This document shows positions 1-7,843 of a DNA stretch of 32,454 bases, piece after piece (the stretch's first letter is position 1; the number at the start of each line of letters is the position of its first letter). The notes beneath the pieces were generated by a model, which worked only from the letters and a program-made list of their open reading frames with translations, was not told the DNA's origin and searched no databases. Source of the stretch: an uncultured Bacteroidia bacterium (lineage in GTDB: Bacteria > Bacteroidota > Bacteroidia > Bacteroidales > UBA932); contig CACYWN010000029.1 in assembly GCA_902778105.1 (NCBI GenBank), positions 1-32,454 of the forward strand. The letters run 5' to 3'. The position numbers and the translations under genes were made by a program.

Positions 1-52
1 CGGAACGGAGTCCTCCGGGAGGGTACTCCCTTCCTCCCTCACTCCATCATAC

Positions 53-101
53 AAAAAAAGAGGATGACCTTAAGTCAATCTGACTTTTTGGTCACCCTCT
101 T
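53..101 (-). terminator. Rho-independent terminator of the lipoprotein gene
   Basis: Arms at 58-69 and 90-101 pair over 12 bp. The single A/C mismatch on the plus strand becomes a U-G wobble in minus-strand RNA, which fixes the direction. A second stem (72-77 with 81-86, 3-nt loop) stacks inside. Minus-strand RNA then runs into seven U (A7 at 53-59). It lies 47 bp past the lipoprotein stop. Positions 1-52 hold no gene I can support. Confidence 0.85.
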
Positions 102-147
102 GATGAAAAGCTATAAACAAAGGCGAAATAGAGTTCGCAAATCAGTT

Positions 148-2937
148 TTACTTACCCGTAAACTCCGCCCTTGCAAACTGAACGTATTGATTTGAACTTC
201 CGGCAGTAACGTTATAAACAATTTTATAATAACAATTAGCCCAACGAACACCAGCAGGGCGTTCTGCTACGACATCCTGATTGGCCGCAAAGGTCAGAGG
301 AACGGTAGATACAACATTGTTAAAGCTAGCGTCGGACGCAACAATAACCGTCATTGAATTAACCGTAATTGTCGCCGAGCCATTTGTGATAACAATCTTG
401 CTTATATCATACGAAATCGGAGACTTGCTGAAAATCTCTCGATTAACTTTTGTGAGGTTCTTTCCGCCAAGTCTCCACGGTATCATTGTCGAATTACCCG
501 TCACATTCCATACAATATTGTCAATTGTGATATCCTCAGAAGTAGCATATCCATTATCGGATCCGACTTTTGGCGTAAGGGTATAAACAACCGTCTCTTC
601 ATCGGCGGAAACAACACTAATCGAAATCTGTTTTGTGAACGTCGTTCCATCAATAGTAGCAGATACCGTAAGAGGATAGGTTCCTGCTGTGGTAAGATCC
701 ACCGTTCCAGAAACAGTATATTCGTTCGAAGCAAGTTTAATCTTGTTTTCGTCAGAGTATACCGCGTAAACATTGCCATCAAAGGAATAAGTACCCGATT
801 CAGATATTGTAAATGATTCGGTATAGTCCTCAACAGAAATACCCGTTACCGTTGCAGCCGCAGGATTAATATCAATCTCCTTAATCTGATAACCGCTGGA
901 AGGGTTCGTGAATTCAATAGAAATCTGTCCAGAAATAGGCGTTGCACTTGTAAACGTATAGTCTGTAAGAGTAGTAACATTTGTCAATGCTTCAGTGCCC
1001 AGGACGGTATCACCCACTTTAACGGTCAAAGTGACGCTGCAATTGTTATTCGTCTTAGCATTCACGACAACTTTTGAAACATTCGAAATTATATTATTCG
1101 ATGTAATAGTCGCATCCGCTTTGTTGTTTCCAGTACTGAGAGCCAATAAACCGTTATTGTATGCCGCATATCCTGCTGCAAGAGACCAGTTTATTGTCGT
1201 CTCACCACAAGCGAGATCCACATCACCAGAAGTTCCATTCCAAGGATTGTTAGTAAATGTGTAACTCCAATTATCGACGGAGATGGCACCCGCCGCACCC
1301 TTGGCCTGATTCACAGTAACCTCAACATCCTCAGCGTCGGTGTATGATAGGACAATAACTGCACTCCGTGCAGGTGCTCCTGCTTCCTGAGCGGCAATGT
1401 CAAAAGTAACCTTTCCTGATGTGCTATAATCAATATTTGAAATCCAAGTAACCGAGTTATCCTTCTTGGCTGCGGTCAGCGTGGCCTCCGTAGGATTCGA
1501 AATAGTGTACTCGATAGTTCCAGAACTAGCAGTGTTGGCAAAAGATATAGGATTAGCAGAAGTAACATTAATAACAGGAGGGAGAGCTAAAGCTCCTGCA
1601 TTGATTGCAAAATCCTTAATATAGCCGCGCTTCCCCGCAATTTTAACAGTAACCTTTGACTCTTTCGTTGCGGCGGGAGCATTGAAGGAATATGTCTGAT
1701 ATTCGTCAGATAGATTTCCACTCGTATAGACAGATACACCATCTACCAAAAACTCTACCTGCGACACATCTAATGTATTACTCGAATTCAACCACGCTTT
1801 TGCGCTTACTGAAATATAATACTTAGAGGACAAATCCAATTCAGAAGTCGTTAAAGTACCCCTATTACTACTGGACCCCATCTTCAAACCATCAATACCC
1901 AAATAAACATTGGCGGCATCTGAGTAGACCTTTTTCCCATTCTTGGTCACGGGGATATCTGCAACATTGAGTGCGGTAGTGCCATCTTTGCCGTCTTCAC
2001 TTACAGCCCAAGCCATAGGATCTTCAATAGGCAGAGAAAGGGCCGTATTCGCCACACCCGCAGGCAAAGCAAGATTGAACTTCGTGAACTGACCAAGATT
2101 GAAATCCACGGATTTGCCTTCAGCAAAGCTCTTGGTATAGACAAACTGGTCAGTAGTAACCTCCACGGTTAAACTATTGCCAGTGCTAGGAATCGTAGTG
2201 AAATAAACAGGGAATTGTCCTCCTTCGGGAACAGTGACCGCCTTGTCGTAATTAAGAGTGATGATTTTCTTGTCACCAGAGGCGTTCCTTGAGTCAGTAT
2301 AGAAGAAGCCCGCTAACTCCTTATCTGAGGTAATGACAACCTTATCGATAGCCTCGCCGGCTGTCAAATTCTTAAGGGTCATCTTATTGACAACAACCGG
2401 ACGGCGGAAAACCATTTCAAGCGCGTCCGTTGCAACGGTTTCACCCTCACCATCACCAACGGTAATATCCATATCATCAGAGATGAGAACATCGGCTGTC
2501 GGATCAAAATTCGCCACGCTAGGGCTCTGTTCCTCACTGAGGCGAGGTTTCTTACCATCGTTAGTCCATTTGCCAGACAATGCCGCCCTAAAAGTGTAGG
2601 TAGCGTTAGGAGCGACCCTGGCCGTGATGGTCAATTTAGTATCAGATACTTTAGTAATTGTCGGATTCGCCACTACAGTGAGTGTCTCCTTACCTTCCGC
2701 ATCCTCACCAACAGAAAAGAGCTTGATGTTAGTAACATCTTCATCCGTCCATTTAAATGAAACTTCATTGTCTCCTTCCACGGCCGCAGTCTTGGTATCA
2801 AGACCGGCCTTTTCGGCGGTAAAGGTAATCGTGACGAGTTCGCTTGAAGGCTGGTCAATGGACTTTTCCTTCTGGCAAGAAGAGAATGTAAATGCCGCTG
2901 CGGCAATGATTCCCAAAGTGTAAATTAACTTCTTCAT
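148..2937 (-). CDS. Surface lipoprotein, fimbrillin-like N-terminus with BACON-type and Ig-like domains
   Basis: The start chosen is the second Met (2937), giving 929 aa. It is preceded by TGGAGG and sits 13 bp after the stop of a small upstream ORF; an earlier in-frame start at 2973 would overlap that ORF. A type II signal peptide ends in the lipobox FSSC (Cys21), followed by QKEK. Rough order: residues 36-290 resemble fimbrillin/Mfa-like proteins; 305-450 a beta-rich module (IEDPMAWAVSEDG onward); 455-545 a BACON-like domain (SANPISFANTASSGTIEYT, ending VNQAKG); 555-690 a beta-sandwich-like module; 695-775 an Ig-like repeat (ITISESG/ISISVV region); 780-929 a final beta-rich domain ending AEFTGK. 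Such proteins in Bacteroidota sit on the outer surface and bind glycans or other proteins; no catalytic motif is visible. Base composition is visibly more AT-rich than every neighbour, which suggests transfer or a fast-evolving surface gene. The ligand is unknown. Confidence 0.8.
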   Translation of the reverse strand: MKKLIYTLGIIAAAAFTFSSCQKEKSIDQPSSELVTITFTAEKAGLDTKTAAVEGDNEVSFKWTDEDVTNIKLFSVGEDAEGKETLTVVANPTITKVSDTKLTITARVAPNATYTFRAALSGKWTNDGKKPRLSEEQSPSVANFDPTADVLISDDMDITVGDGEGETVATDALEMVFRRPVVVNKMTLKNLTAGEAIDKVVITSDKELAGFFYTDSRNASGDKKIITLNYDKAVTVPEGGQFPVYFTTIPSTGNSLTVEVTTDQFVYTKSFAEGKSVDFNLGQFTKFNLALPAGVANTALSLPIEDPMAWAVSEDGKDGTTALNVADIPVTKNGKKVYSDAANVYLGIDGLKMGSSSNRGTLTTSELDLSSKYYISVSAKAWLNSSNTLDVSQVEFLVDGVSVYTSGNLSDEYQTYSFNAPAATKESKVTVKIAGKRGYIKDFAINAGALALPPVINVTSANPISFANTASSGTIEYTISNPTEATLTAAKKDNSVTWISNIDYSTSGKVTFDIAAQEAGAPARSAVIVLSYTDAEDVEVTVNQAKGAAGAISVDNWSYTFTNNPWNGTSGDVDLACGETTINWSLAAGYAAYNNGLLALSTGNNKADATITSNNIISNVSKVVVNAKTNNNCSVTLTVKVGDTVLGTEALTNVTTLTDYTFTSATPISGQISIEFTNPSSGYQIKEIDINPAAATVTGISVEDYTESFTISESGTYSFDGNVYAVYSDENKIKLASNEYTVSGTVDLTTAGTYPLTVSATIDGTTFTKQISISVVSADEETVVYTLTPKVGSDNGYATSEDITIDNIVWNVTGNSTMIPWRLGGKNLTKVNREIFSKSPISYDISKIVITNGSATITVNSMTVIVASDASFNNVVSTVPLTFAANQDVVAERPAGVRWANCYYKIVYNVTAGSSNQYVQFARAEFTGK

Positions 2938-2950
2938 AGGACAACCTCCA

Positions 2951-3088
2951 TTAAAAGTCTTCCTCATACTCATTGTAAGTGTTCTTCTCTCCAGCCTCCC
3001 CGGGAACAGGACTCTGGCAGAAATTCCCCTCGAATTTTACCACAAGGAGTTCGGCCTCGGGGGCCGAATAGAGTTGTTTTTTGTTCAT
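2951..3088 (-). CDS. Small 45-residue protein upstream of the surface lipoprotein
   Basis: An ATG at 3088 opens a 45-codon frame ending TAA at 2951. The peptide starts MNKKQLYSAPEAELLVVKF and ends in an acidic tail (NEYEEDF). Only 13 bp, containing TGGAGG, separate its stop from the lipoprotein ATG, so the two look co-transcribed and perhaps translationally coupled. The APEAE-hydrophobic-acidic layout resembles tiny proteins I recall upstream of surface lipoprotein genes in Bacteroidales, but I know no assigned function. It has no signal peptide or membrane segment. It could instead be a leader peptide. Confidence 0.6.
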   Translation of the reverse strand: MNKKQLYSAPEAELLVVKFEGNFCQSPVPGEAGEKNTYNEYEEDF

Positions 3089-3151
3089 AACGTTATGATT
3101 TATTAGTATTTACTATCGTGTTATGTCTTAAAATTGCTATAATCCGAACTG

Positions 3152-3159
3152 CAAAGTTA
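3152..3159 (-). promoter_or_regulatory. Bacteroidota -7 box (TAACTTTG) for the small ORF / lipoprotein operon
   Basis: Minus-strand TAACTTTG matches the TAnnTTTG consensus, 63 bp upstream of the small ORF ATG. No clear TTTG -33 element lies 19-21 bp further upstream. Downstream of it the leader is AT-rich. Confidence 0.5.
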
Positions 3160-3190
3160 CGAATAAAAACCGAATAAGCTGCTTTTTTTC

Positions 3191-3221
3191 AAAGAAAAAC
3201 GGGCAAGGATACCCTGCCCGT
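3191..3221 (-). terminator. Rho-independent terminator of the cdaA-mutS2-yraN operon
   Basis: A 10-bp stem (3199-3208 with 3212-3221, one G-U pair, 3-nt loop) is followed in minus-strand RNA by UUUUUCUUU. It lies 23 bp past the stop of the guanylyltransferase homologue and ends that operon. Confidence 0.85.
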
Positions 3222-3244
3222 CGCTGTAAAACTCAAGTTTAAAA

Positions 3245-4015
3245 CTATAAGCGGTCCACGTCGGCCCAGCCGAACTTGGCGGGGTACAGCCAGGCGCGTT
3301 CGGTGCGCTCCATGATGCCGTAGTCGATAGAGACCTTCGGGCATTCGGCGTAGGCGCGCTCCACGAAGGCGGGATCGCCGATGCGGGTTTCCCAGCCGGT
3401 AAACAGCTCCGTGACATCGGGGATGTAGCGCTCCATCTCCTCCCGGATGACGGAGGCCTTCCACAGGAAGATACCGGAGTTCCAGAAGAACTCGCCGGTC
3501 CGGAAGAAGACTTCGGCCAGTTCCTGCGGCGGTTTCTCGGTGAAAGTCTTCACCTTCAGCGGCTGCTCCAGCTGCCAGGCGTTCTTCCCTTCCTTGACCT
3601 GGATGTAACCGAAATTCACGTCCGGATTCTTCGGGACGATGCCGAGGGTCATCAGCACGTCATGCTGTTCCACATATTCGAACATCTTCTCGACCGTCCG
3701 GGCGAACAGGCCTTCGTCCCGGATCACCAGGTCGCAGGGGGAGACGACCAGGACGGCCTCGGGGTCGCGCGCGAGGATGGTATAGGTAGAGAAAGCCATA
3801 CAGGGAGCGGTCTTGCGTCCCAGCGGTTCCCGCAGGAGATTCTCTTCCGGCAGTTCGGGGAGCAGGATGCGCGCCGTCCCGGCATATTTTTCCAGGGTGA
3901 CCACCAGGATGTTCTCCCGGGGCAGGAACCCGGCGAAGCGGTCGTATGTCATCCGGAGATAGGCCGCGGGCGAAGAGCCTCCGGCCATGATGACGCAATA
4001 GCGGTGTGTATCCAT
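3245..4015 (-). CDS. Degenerate, short mannose-1-phosphate guanylyltransferase homologue
   Basis: This 256-aa protein is clearly related to GDP-mannose pyrophosphorylases (ManC/GMP, nucleotidyltransferase fold). Recognisable blocks are CVIMAGG at the N-terminus, RKTAPCMAFSTYTI, VNFGYIQV, VKTFTEKP, FFWNSGIFLWKAS, SIDYGIMERT and FGWADVD. Two expected parts are missing. The signature loop after MAGG (usually GxGxRxWPxSR...PKQF) is replaced by SSPAAYLRM and shortened. The usual SDH metal motif is CDL (VVSPCDLVI). The protein also stops right after GWADVDRL, whereas family members usually run on about 80-100 residues; a terminator follows at once. It starts 11 bp after yraN, so it is the last gene of the operon. 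It may be an inactive remnant, a regulatory pseudoenzyme, or an enzyme with altered substrate; catalysis by the canonical route looks unlikely. Confidence 0.75.
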   Translation of the reverse strand: MDTHRYCVIMAGGSSPAAYLRMTYDRFAGFLPRENILVVTLEKYAGTARILLPELPEENLLREPLGRKTAPCMAFSTYTILARDPEAVLVVSPCDLVIRDEGLFARTVEKMFEYVEQHDVLMTLGIVPKNPDVNFGYIQVKEGKNAWQLEQPLKVKTFTEKPPQELAEVFFRTGEFFWNSGIFLWKASVIREEMERYIPDVTELFTGWETRIGDPAFVERAYAECPKVSIDYGIMERTERAWLYPAKFGWADVDRL

Positions 4016-4026
4016 AAACTATGTGG

Positions 4027-4395
4027 TTAGGTGTACATGGGGATCCAGGCCTGCGGGAAATATTTCACGCTGGTACGCGGCCCGTCGAAGGTGACGGAAA
4101 CCACGTCGAAGAACACTTCCCGGTCGGAGCCGGACCCGTTCAAATATTTCAAGGCGGCCGCGCTGATCCGCTGCTGCTTCCGGGAATCCACTTTTTCCTC
4201 GGGCGCCGCGTCGGCGCAGAGCCGCGTCTTAACTTCTACAAAATGCACACCATCCGGAGCCTCGGAAATGATATCCACCTCCAAATGGCTTCCGCGCCAG
4301 TTCCGCTGGAGGATCCGGTGGCCGCGCGACTGCAGGAAATCGCAGGCCATCTCCTCTCCCAGCACGCCGAGTGCGCGTTTTCCCTTCGTCTCCAT
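4027..4395 (-). CDS. yraN: YraN family (UPF0102) putative nuclease
   Basis: This 122-aa protein starts METKGKRALGVLGEEMACDFL. The PD-(D/E)xK-like core is visible as LEVDII followed by VHFVEVKTR, the hallmark of the UPF0102 family, and the C-terminus KYLN...DREVFFDVVSV also fits. The family belongs to the restriction-endonuclease-like fold; its cellular substrate is not settled. The ATG at 4395 is 4 bp past the mutS2 stop, consistent with translational coupling; upstream in-frame codons lie inside mutS2 and were rejected as the start. Both partners are nucleic-acid enzymes, and the pairing may be functional or simply operonic. Confidence 0.85.
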   Translation of the reverse strand: METKGKRALGVLGEEMACDFLQSRGHRILQRNWRGSHLEVDIISEAPDGVHFVEVKTRLCADAAPEEKVDSRKQQRISAAALKYLNGSGSDREVFFDVVSVTFDGPRTSVKYFPQAWIPMYT

Positions 4396-4399
4396 CGTC

Positions 4400-6931
4400 C
4401 TACCCGAATTTGATGACCGTGACACCCGATCCGCCGAACTGGATATGCTCGTCGGCGGCCGACACGACGCCCGGAACGGTGCGGGCGTATTTCTGGATTT
4501 CCTCGCGGAGGGCGCCCGTCCCCTTGCCGTGCAGGATACGTACCGAATTGACATCCAACATGATGGCGTCGTCGATATAGCGCATCACGTTCTCGATCGC
4601 TTCGCCGACCCGCTGTCCCCGGACATCCAGTTCCAGCTGGAAGCGGGCCTTCCGCTCCGCGATGCCGGCGTCATATACCTGCCGCGGCTTGGGCGTTTCC
4701 CGGACCGCCGCACGGTATTCGTTGGAGGTCACGCGCTCCACCCGGTCCAGCGGTAGCTTCGTGGACAGGTTCCCCACGATCACGGTCACGGCCTTGGTGG
4801 AAACCTTGGACACTTCGCCCACCATGCCGCTGTCCTTGATCCGGACCTTCTCGCCTACCTTGAGCGGCGCGCTGCGGAAGGCGGCCATCTTTTCGGCCTC
4901 GTCCTCCCCGGCGGCCATCCGCTCCCGTTCCTCGGGCGAGGCGCGGCGCGCCTTGCGGGCCCTGTCGCGTTCCTTCCGGTCCTGGAGCGACTTGAGCTTG
5001 CGGTCCAGGTATTCCTCCCGGTTCCGCCTGTCGTCCATCTTTTTCTCTGCCAAAGCCCCCAGGAATCCCTGCAGCTGCTCCCGGGCATCCTTCGTGGCTT
5101 CCTTCTCAGCCTGCGTCTCCTTGATGGTGCGGATGGTGTTCTCCACCTCTCGGTTGGCCCGGCGGACAATCTCTTCCGCCTCTTTCCGGGCCTCTTCCAG
5201 GATGTTCTTCCGGAGCTGCTTGATGTCCTGAAGCTCCTTCTGGTAGCGGTCGGTCACCGCTTCCAGCGTCTTGTCGGTCGCCCGGATCTTGGTGAGTTTC
5301 TCGTCCAGGGCACGCCGGTTGCGGGCGATCCGCCGCAGATTCCGCTCGATGCCAACGAACTCTTCACCGGCCCGGTCCTCGGCATCCTTGACGATCGGCT
5401 CCGGCAGGCCCATCTTGCGGGCCAGTTCGAAGGCGAAGGAATTGCCGGGCAGTCCGATCTCCAGCTGGAACAGCGGAGCGATATTCTTGGCATCGAACTG
5501 CATCGCGCCGTTGACCACGCCCGTTTCGGCGCCGGACGCGTACAGTTTCAGGTTCGTATAGTGCGTCGTGATGACCCCGTACACGCCCCGGCGGTCCAGT
5601 TCCGCGAGGATAGCCTCAGCGATCGCCCCGCCAGCGGCCGGTTCCGTTCCGGACCCGAATTCATCAATCAGCACGAGTGTGCGGCCGTCGGCGACGGAAA
5701 GCATCGTCTTCATGTCGGACAGGAATGAACTGTAGGTGGAAAGGTCGTTATCGATGGACTGGTCATCGCCGATGGACACCAGGATGCGGTCGAAGACCGG
5801 CAGTTCCGACGTCTCGGAGGTCGGGATGAGCATACCCCATTGGAACATGTACTGGAGCAGGCCTACAGTCTTGAGACACACGGACTTGCCACCAGCGTTG
5901 GGGCCGGAGATCAGCAGGATGTGCTTCGTGGGGGTGAGGGTGACGGTAAGCGGGACGATGGACCTCCGCTCTTTCCGGAGCGCCCGTTCCAGGAGCGGAT
6001 GGCGCGCCTTCCGGAGCGACAGCTCGCCGCTTTCCGACAGGACCGGCATGCCGGCGATGTAGTCCAGCGCCACGTTCGCCTTCGCCATCAGGAAATCGAT
6101 TTCGCCGAGGAAGACCGCGGCGTCCATCAGGTCCGGCACATAAGGGCGCAGGAACTCGGAGAACTCGTGCAGGATCCGGGCGATCTCGCGGGTCTCGGCA
6201 AAGCGGAGTTCGGAGACTTCGTTGGTGAGGGCGACGATTTCGGCCGGCTCGATGAACGTGGTCTTGCCGGTGGCGGATTCGTCGTAGACAAAGCCCTGGA
6301 ACTGGCGTTTCTTCGCCGAGGCGACCGGGATGAGCATCTTCCCGTCCCGGATGGAAACGCTGGCCCCTTCCTCCACGAGCCCGTCCTGCTGCGCCTTCCG
6401 GAGGATGGCGTTCATCCGCTTGGAGACATTGATTTCCCGTTCGCGGATGGAGGTCCGGATCTCATAGAGCTTGTCCGAGGCCGTATCCTTGATTTCTCCG
6501 TATTTGTCCAGGATACCGTCGATGCGGTGCTGCACCTCGGGGAATCCCGTCACGCCGGCGGCCATCCGCTTGAGGGCAGGGTAGATGCCATCCTTGATGC
6601 CGCGGAAGAACCCCGTCACTTTCCGGAGGGTCTCCAGCATCGTCCGGAGCCGTCCCAGGGACAGCTGGTCGATGGAGGCGTTTTTGCCGATGGGTTCCAG
6701 GAAATGCAGGCAGTCGATGTAGCCGCTGGTGGGGAAACTCTCCTCGAACATGAGGATGAGGCGCATCTCGTCGGTGAGCTGGAGCCGTTTCCGGATCTCC
6801 GCCGGGTCGGTGGAAAAGGCTTCGCCTTCCACCCGCGCGGCGGCATAGTCCGTCGAACAGCGGTCGGAGATGGCCGCCCGCACCCGGTCGAATCCCAGTT
6901 TCTGTTCCAGTCTGCCCAAGGTTTCTTCCAT
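4400..6931 (-). CDS. mutS2: MutS2 ATPase/endonuclease with Smr domain
   Basis: This 843-aa protein has the MutS2 layout and lacks the mismatch-recognition domain of MutS. Residues 1-300 are the core/clamp. Walker A (GPNAGGKS) is near 340-350, STYSSFLSDM follows, and Walker B (LVLIDEFGSGTEP) is near 418-430. A long charged, probably coiled-coil segment spans about 510-680 (KELQDIKQLRKNILEEARKEAEE). The C-terminal Smr nuclease domain is at about 765-843 (LDVRGQR, then RILHGKGTGALR). MutS2 proteins limit recombination in some bacteria and act on stalled or collided ribosomes in Bacillus subtilis; which role applies here cannot be seen. It starts 3 bp after the cdaA stop. Confidence 0.95.
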   Translation of the reverse strand: MEETLGRLEQKLGFDRVRAAISDRCSTDYAAARVEGEAFSTDPAEIRKRLQLTDEMRLILMFEESFPTSGYIDCLHFLEPIGKNASIDQLSLGRLRTMLETLRKVTGFFRGIKDGIYPALKRMAAGVTGFPEVQHRIDGILDKYGEIKDTASDKLYEIRTSIREREINVSKRMNAILRKAQQDGLVEEGASVSIRDGKMLIPVASAKKRQFQGFVYDESATGKTTFIEPAEIVALTNEVSELRFAETREIARILHEFSEFLRPYVPDLMDAAVFLGEIDFLMAKANVALDYIAGMPVLSESGELSLRKARHPLLERALRKERRSIVPLTVTLTPTKHILLISGPNAGGKSVCLKTVGLLQYMFQWGMLIPTSETSELPVFDRILVSIGDDQSIDNDLSTYSSFLSDMKTMLSVADGRTLVLIDEFGSGTEPAAGGAIAEAILAELDRRGVYGVITTHYTNLKLYASGAETGVVNGAMQFDAKNIAPLFQLEIGLPGNSFAFELARKMGLPEPIVKDAEDRAGEEFVGIERNLRRIARNRRALDEKLTKIRATDKTLEAVTDRYQKELQDIKQLRKNILEEARKEAEEIVRRANREVENTIRTIKETQAEKEATKDAREQLQGFLGALAEKKMDDRRNREEYLDRKLKSLQDRKERDRARKARRASPEERERMAAGEDEAEKMAAFRSAPLKVGEKVRIKDSGMVGEVSKVSTKAVTVIVGNLSTKLPLDRVERVTSNEYRAAVRETPKPRQVYDAGIAERKARFQLELDVRGQRVGEAIENVMRYIDDAIMLDVNSVRILHGKGTGALREEIQKYARTVPGVVSAADEHIQFGGSGVTVIKFG

Positions 6932-6934
6932 CCT

Positions 6935-7786
6935 TTACGCCTCCTCCTTTCCTTCCTTCGGGGTCTCCGACGCATCCTTCGGCGAATCCATCGCACGGCC
7001 CAGCAGCTGCCGGAGCTCCTGCATCGACGACACTTCCACCGCATCCCCGCTGCGGACGAAGCGGACGGCGCCGCTCTCTTCCGAAACCACGATGATGTCG
7101 GCGTCGGTGTCCTCGGACAGGCCGATGGCCGCGCGGTGCCGCATCCCGAAGTGAGCCGGAATGTCCGTGCGGTTGGTCATCGGAAGCTGGCAGCGGGCCG
7201 CTGCGATATGGTTGCCGATGATGATCATCGCCCCGTCGTGCAGGGGGGAATTCTTGAAAAAAATGTTCATGATGAGCCGGCGGTTGATCTCGGCGTCGAA
7301 GCGGTCGCCCGTCTCGATGAACTCCTCCATCGAACTCTTGTGCTGGATGACGATGAGGGCGCCGGTCTTCTCGGCCGACATCGCCCGTACCGCCTCGGCT
7401 AACTCTTCCACGCTGTGGCTGCCGAGCCGTTCCTCCTTGATGCCCAGGATCTTGTTGAACAGGTCACCCGTGCGGCGGGAAATGCCCGTCTGCATCGCAA
7501 AGCGGTTCAGCAGGTGGCGGATTTCCGGCTGGAAGATGATGATGATGGCGAGCACACCCACGTCCAGGATGGCGTTCAGGAGGACCGTCATCATCCGCAT
7601 GTTGAGGGCGGAAGCGATGGCCTGCGCCGCCACGAGCAGCGCGAGGACCAGCACGATGTTCACCACGGTGGACTCGCCCCGGATGCTCCGCAGCAGGAAA
7701 AAAATGAGCAGGGCGACCATCCCGATATCCAGGACGTCCGCCAGGCCGAACTGCAGGAAACCGAATATGCCAAGCACTTTCGCCAT
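6935..7786 (-). CDS. cdaA: Membrane diadenylate cyclase CdaA
   Basis: This 283-aa protein makes the second messenger c-di-AMP from two ATP. Three hydrophobic segments lie at about 8-33, 42-61 and 65-85, followed by a cytoplasmic DAC (DisA_N) domain. The two catalytic signatures are visible: DGAMII near residue 183 and RHRAAIGLSEDTDA near 215. A short charged tail (PKDASETPKEGKEEA) extends past the domain. It is the first gene of a four-gene minus-strand operon (mutS2 begins 3 bp after its stop) and is divergent from thrA. A TAACTTTG box ends 7 bp before the ATG, so its mRNA should have little or no leader. Linkage to wall-precursor genes is noteworthy because c-di-AMP affects osmotic and envelope balance in other bacteria. 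Confidence 0.93.
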   Translation of the reverse strand: MAKVLGIFGFLQFGLADVLDIGMVALLIFFLLRSIRGESTVVNIVLVLALLVAAQAIASALNMRMMTVLLNAILDVGVLAIIIIFQPEIRHLLNRFAMQTGISRRTGDLFNKILGIKEERLGSHSVEELAEAVRAMSAEKTGALIVIQHKSSMEEFIETGDRFDAEINRRLIMNIFFKNSPLHDGAMIIIGNHIAAARCQLPMTNRTDIPAHFGMRHRAAIGLSEDTDADIIVVSEESGAVRFVRSGDAVEVSSMQELRQLLGRAMDSPKDASETPKEGKEEA

Positions 7787-7793
7787 GACAGGA

Positions 7794-7801
7794 CAAAGTT
7801 A
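7794..7801 (-). promoter_or_regulatory. -7 box (TAACTTTG) for cdaA operon
   Basis: A perfect TAnnTTTG match on the minus strand, 7 bp from the cdaA ATG at 7786. A T-rich stretch lies about 20 bp upstream but is not a clean TTTG. Implies a leaderless or very short-leader mRNA. Confidence 0.6.
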
Positions 7802-7831
7802 CGAAAAGTCCGGACAATTGCGAAAAATAGT

Positions 7832-7839
7832 TACCTTTG
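7832..7839 (+). promoter_or_regulatory. -7 box (TACCTTTG) for thrA
   Basis: A perfect TAnnTTTG match, 4 bp before the thrA ATG, in the short space shared with the divergent cdaA promoter. No obvious -33 TTTG. No room for a ribosome binding site or attenuator leader. Confidence 0.6.
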
Positions 7840-7843
7840 TGCC

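Noticed and set aside
2938-2973. Upstream start for the lipoprotein (MSMRKTFNGGCP...)
   Set aside because: It would add residues before the signal peptide and overlap the small ORF; the ATG at 2937 has TGGAGG upstream.
5840-7402. A 520-codon plus-strand frame opposite mutS2 and cdaA
   Set aside because: It spans two well-defined minus-strand genes and shows no family motif.
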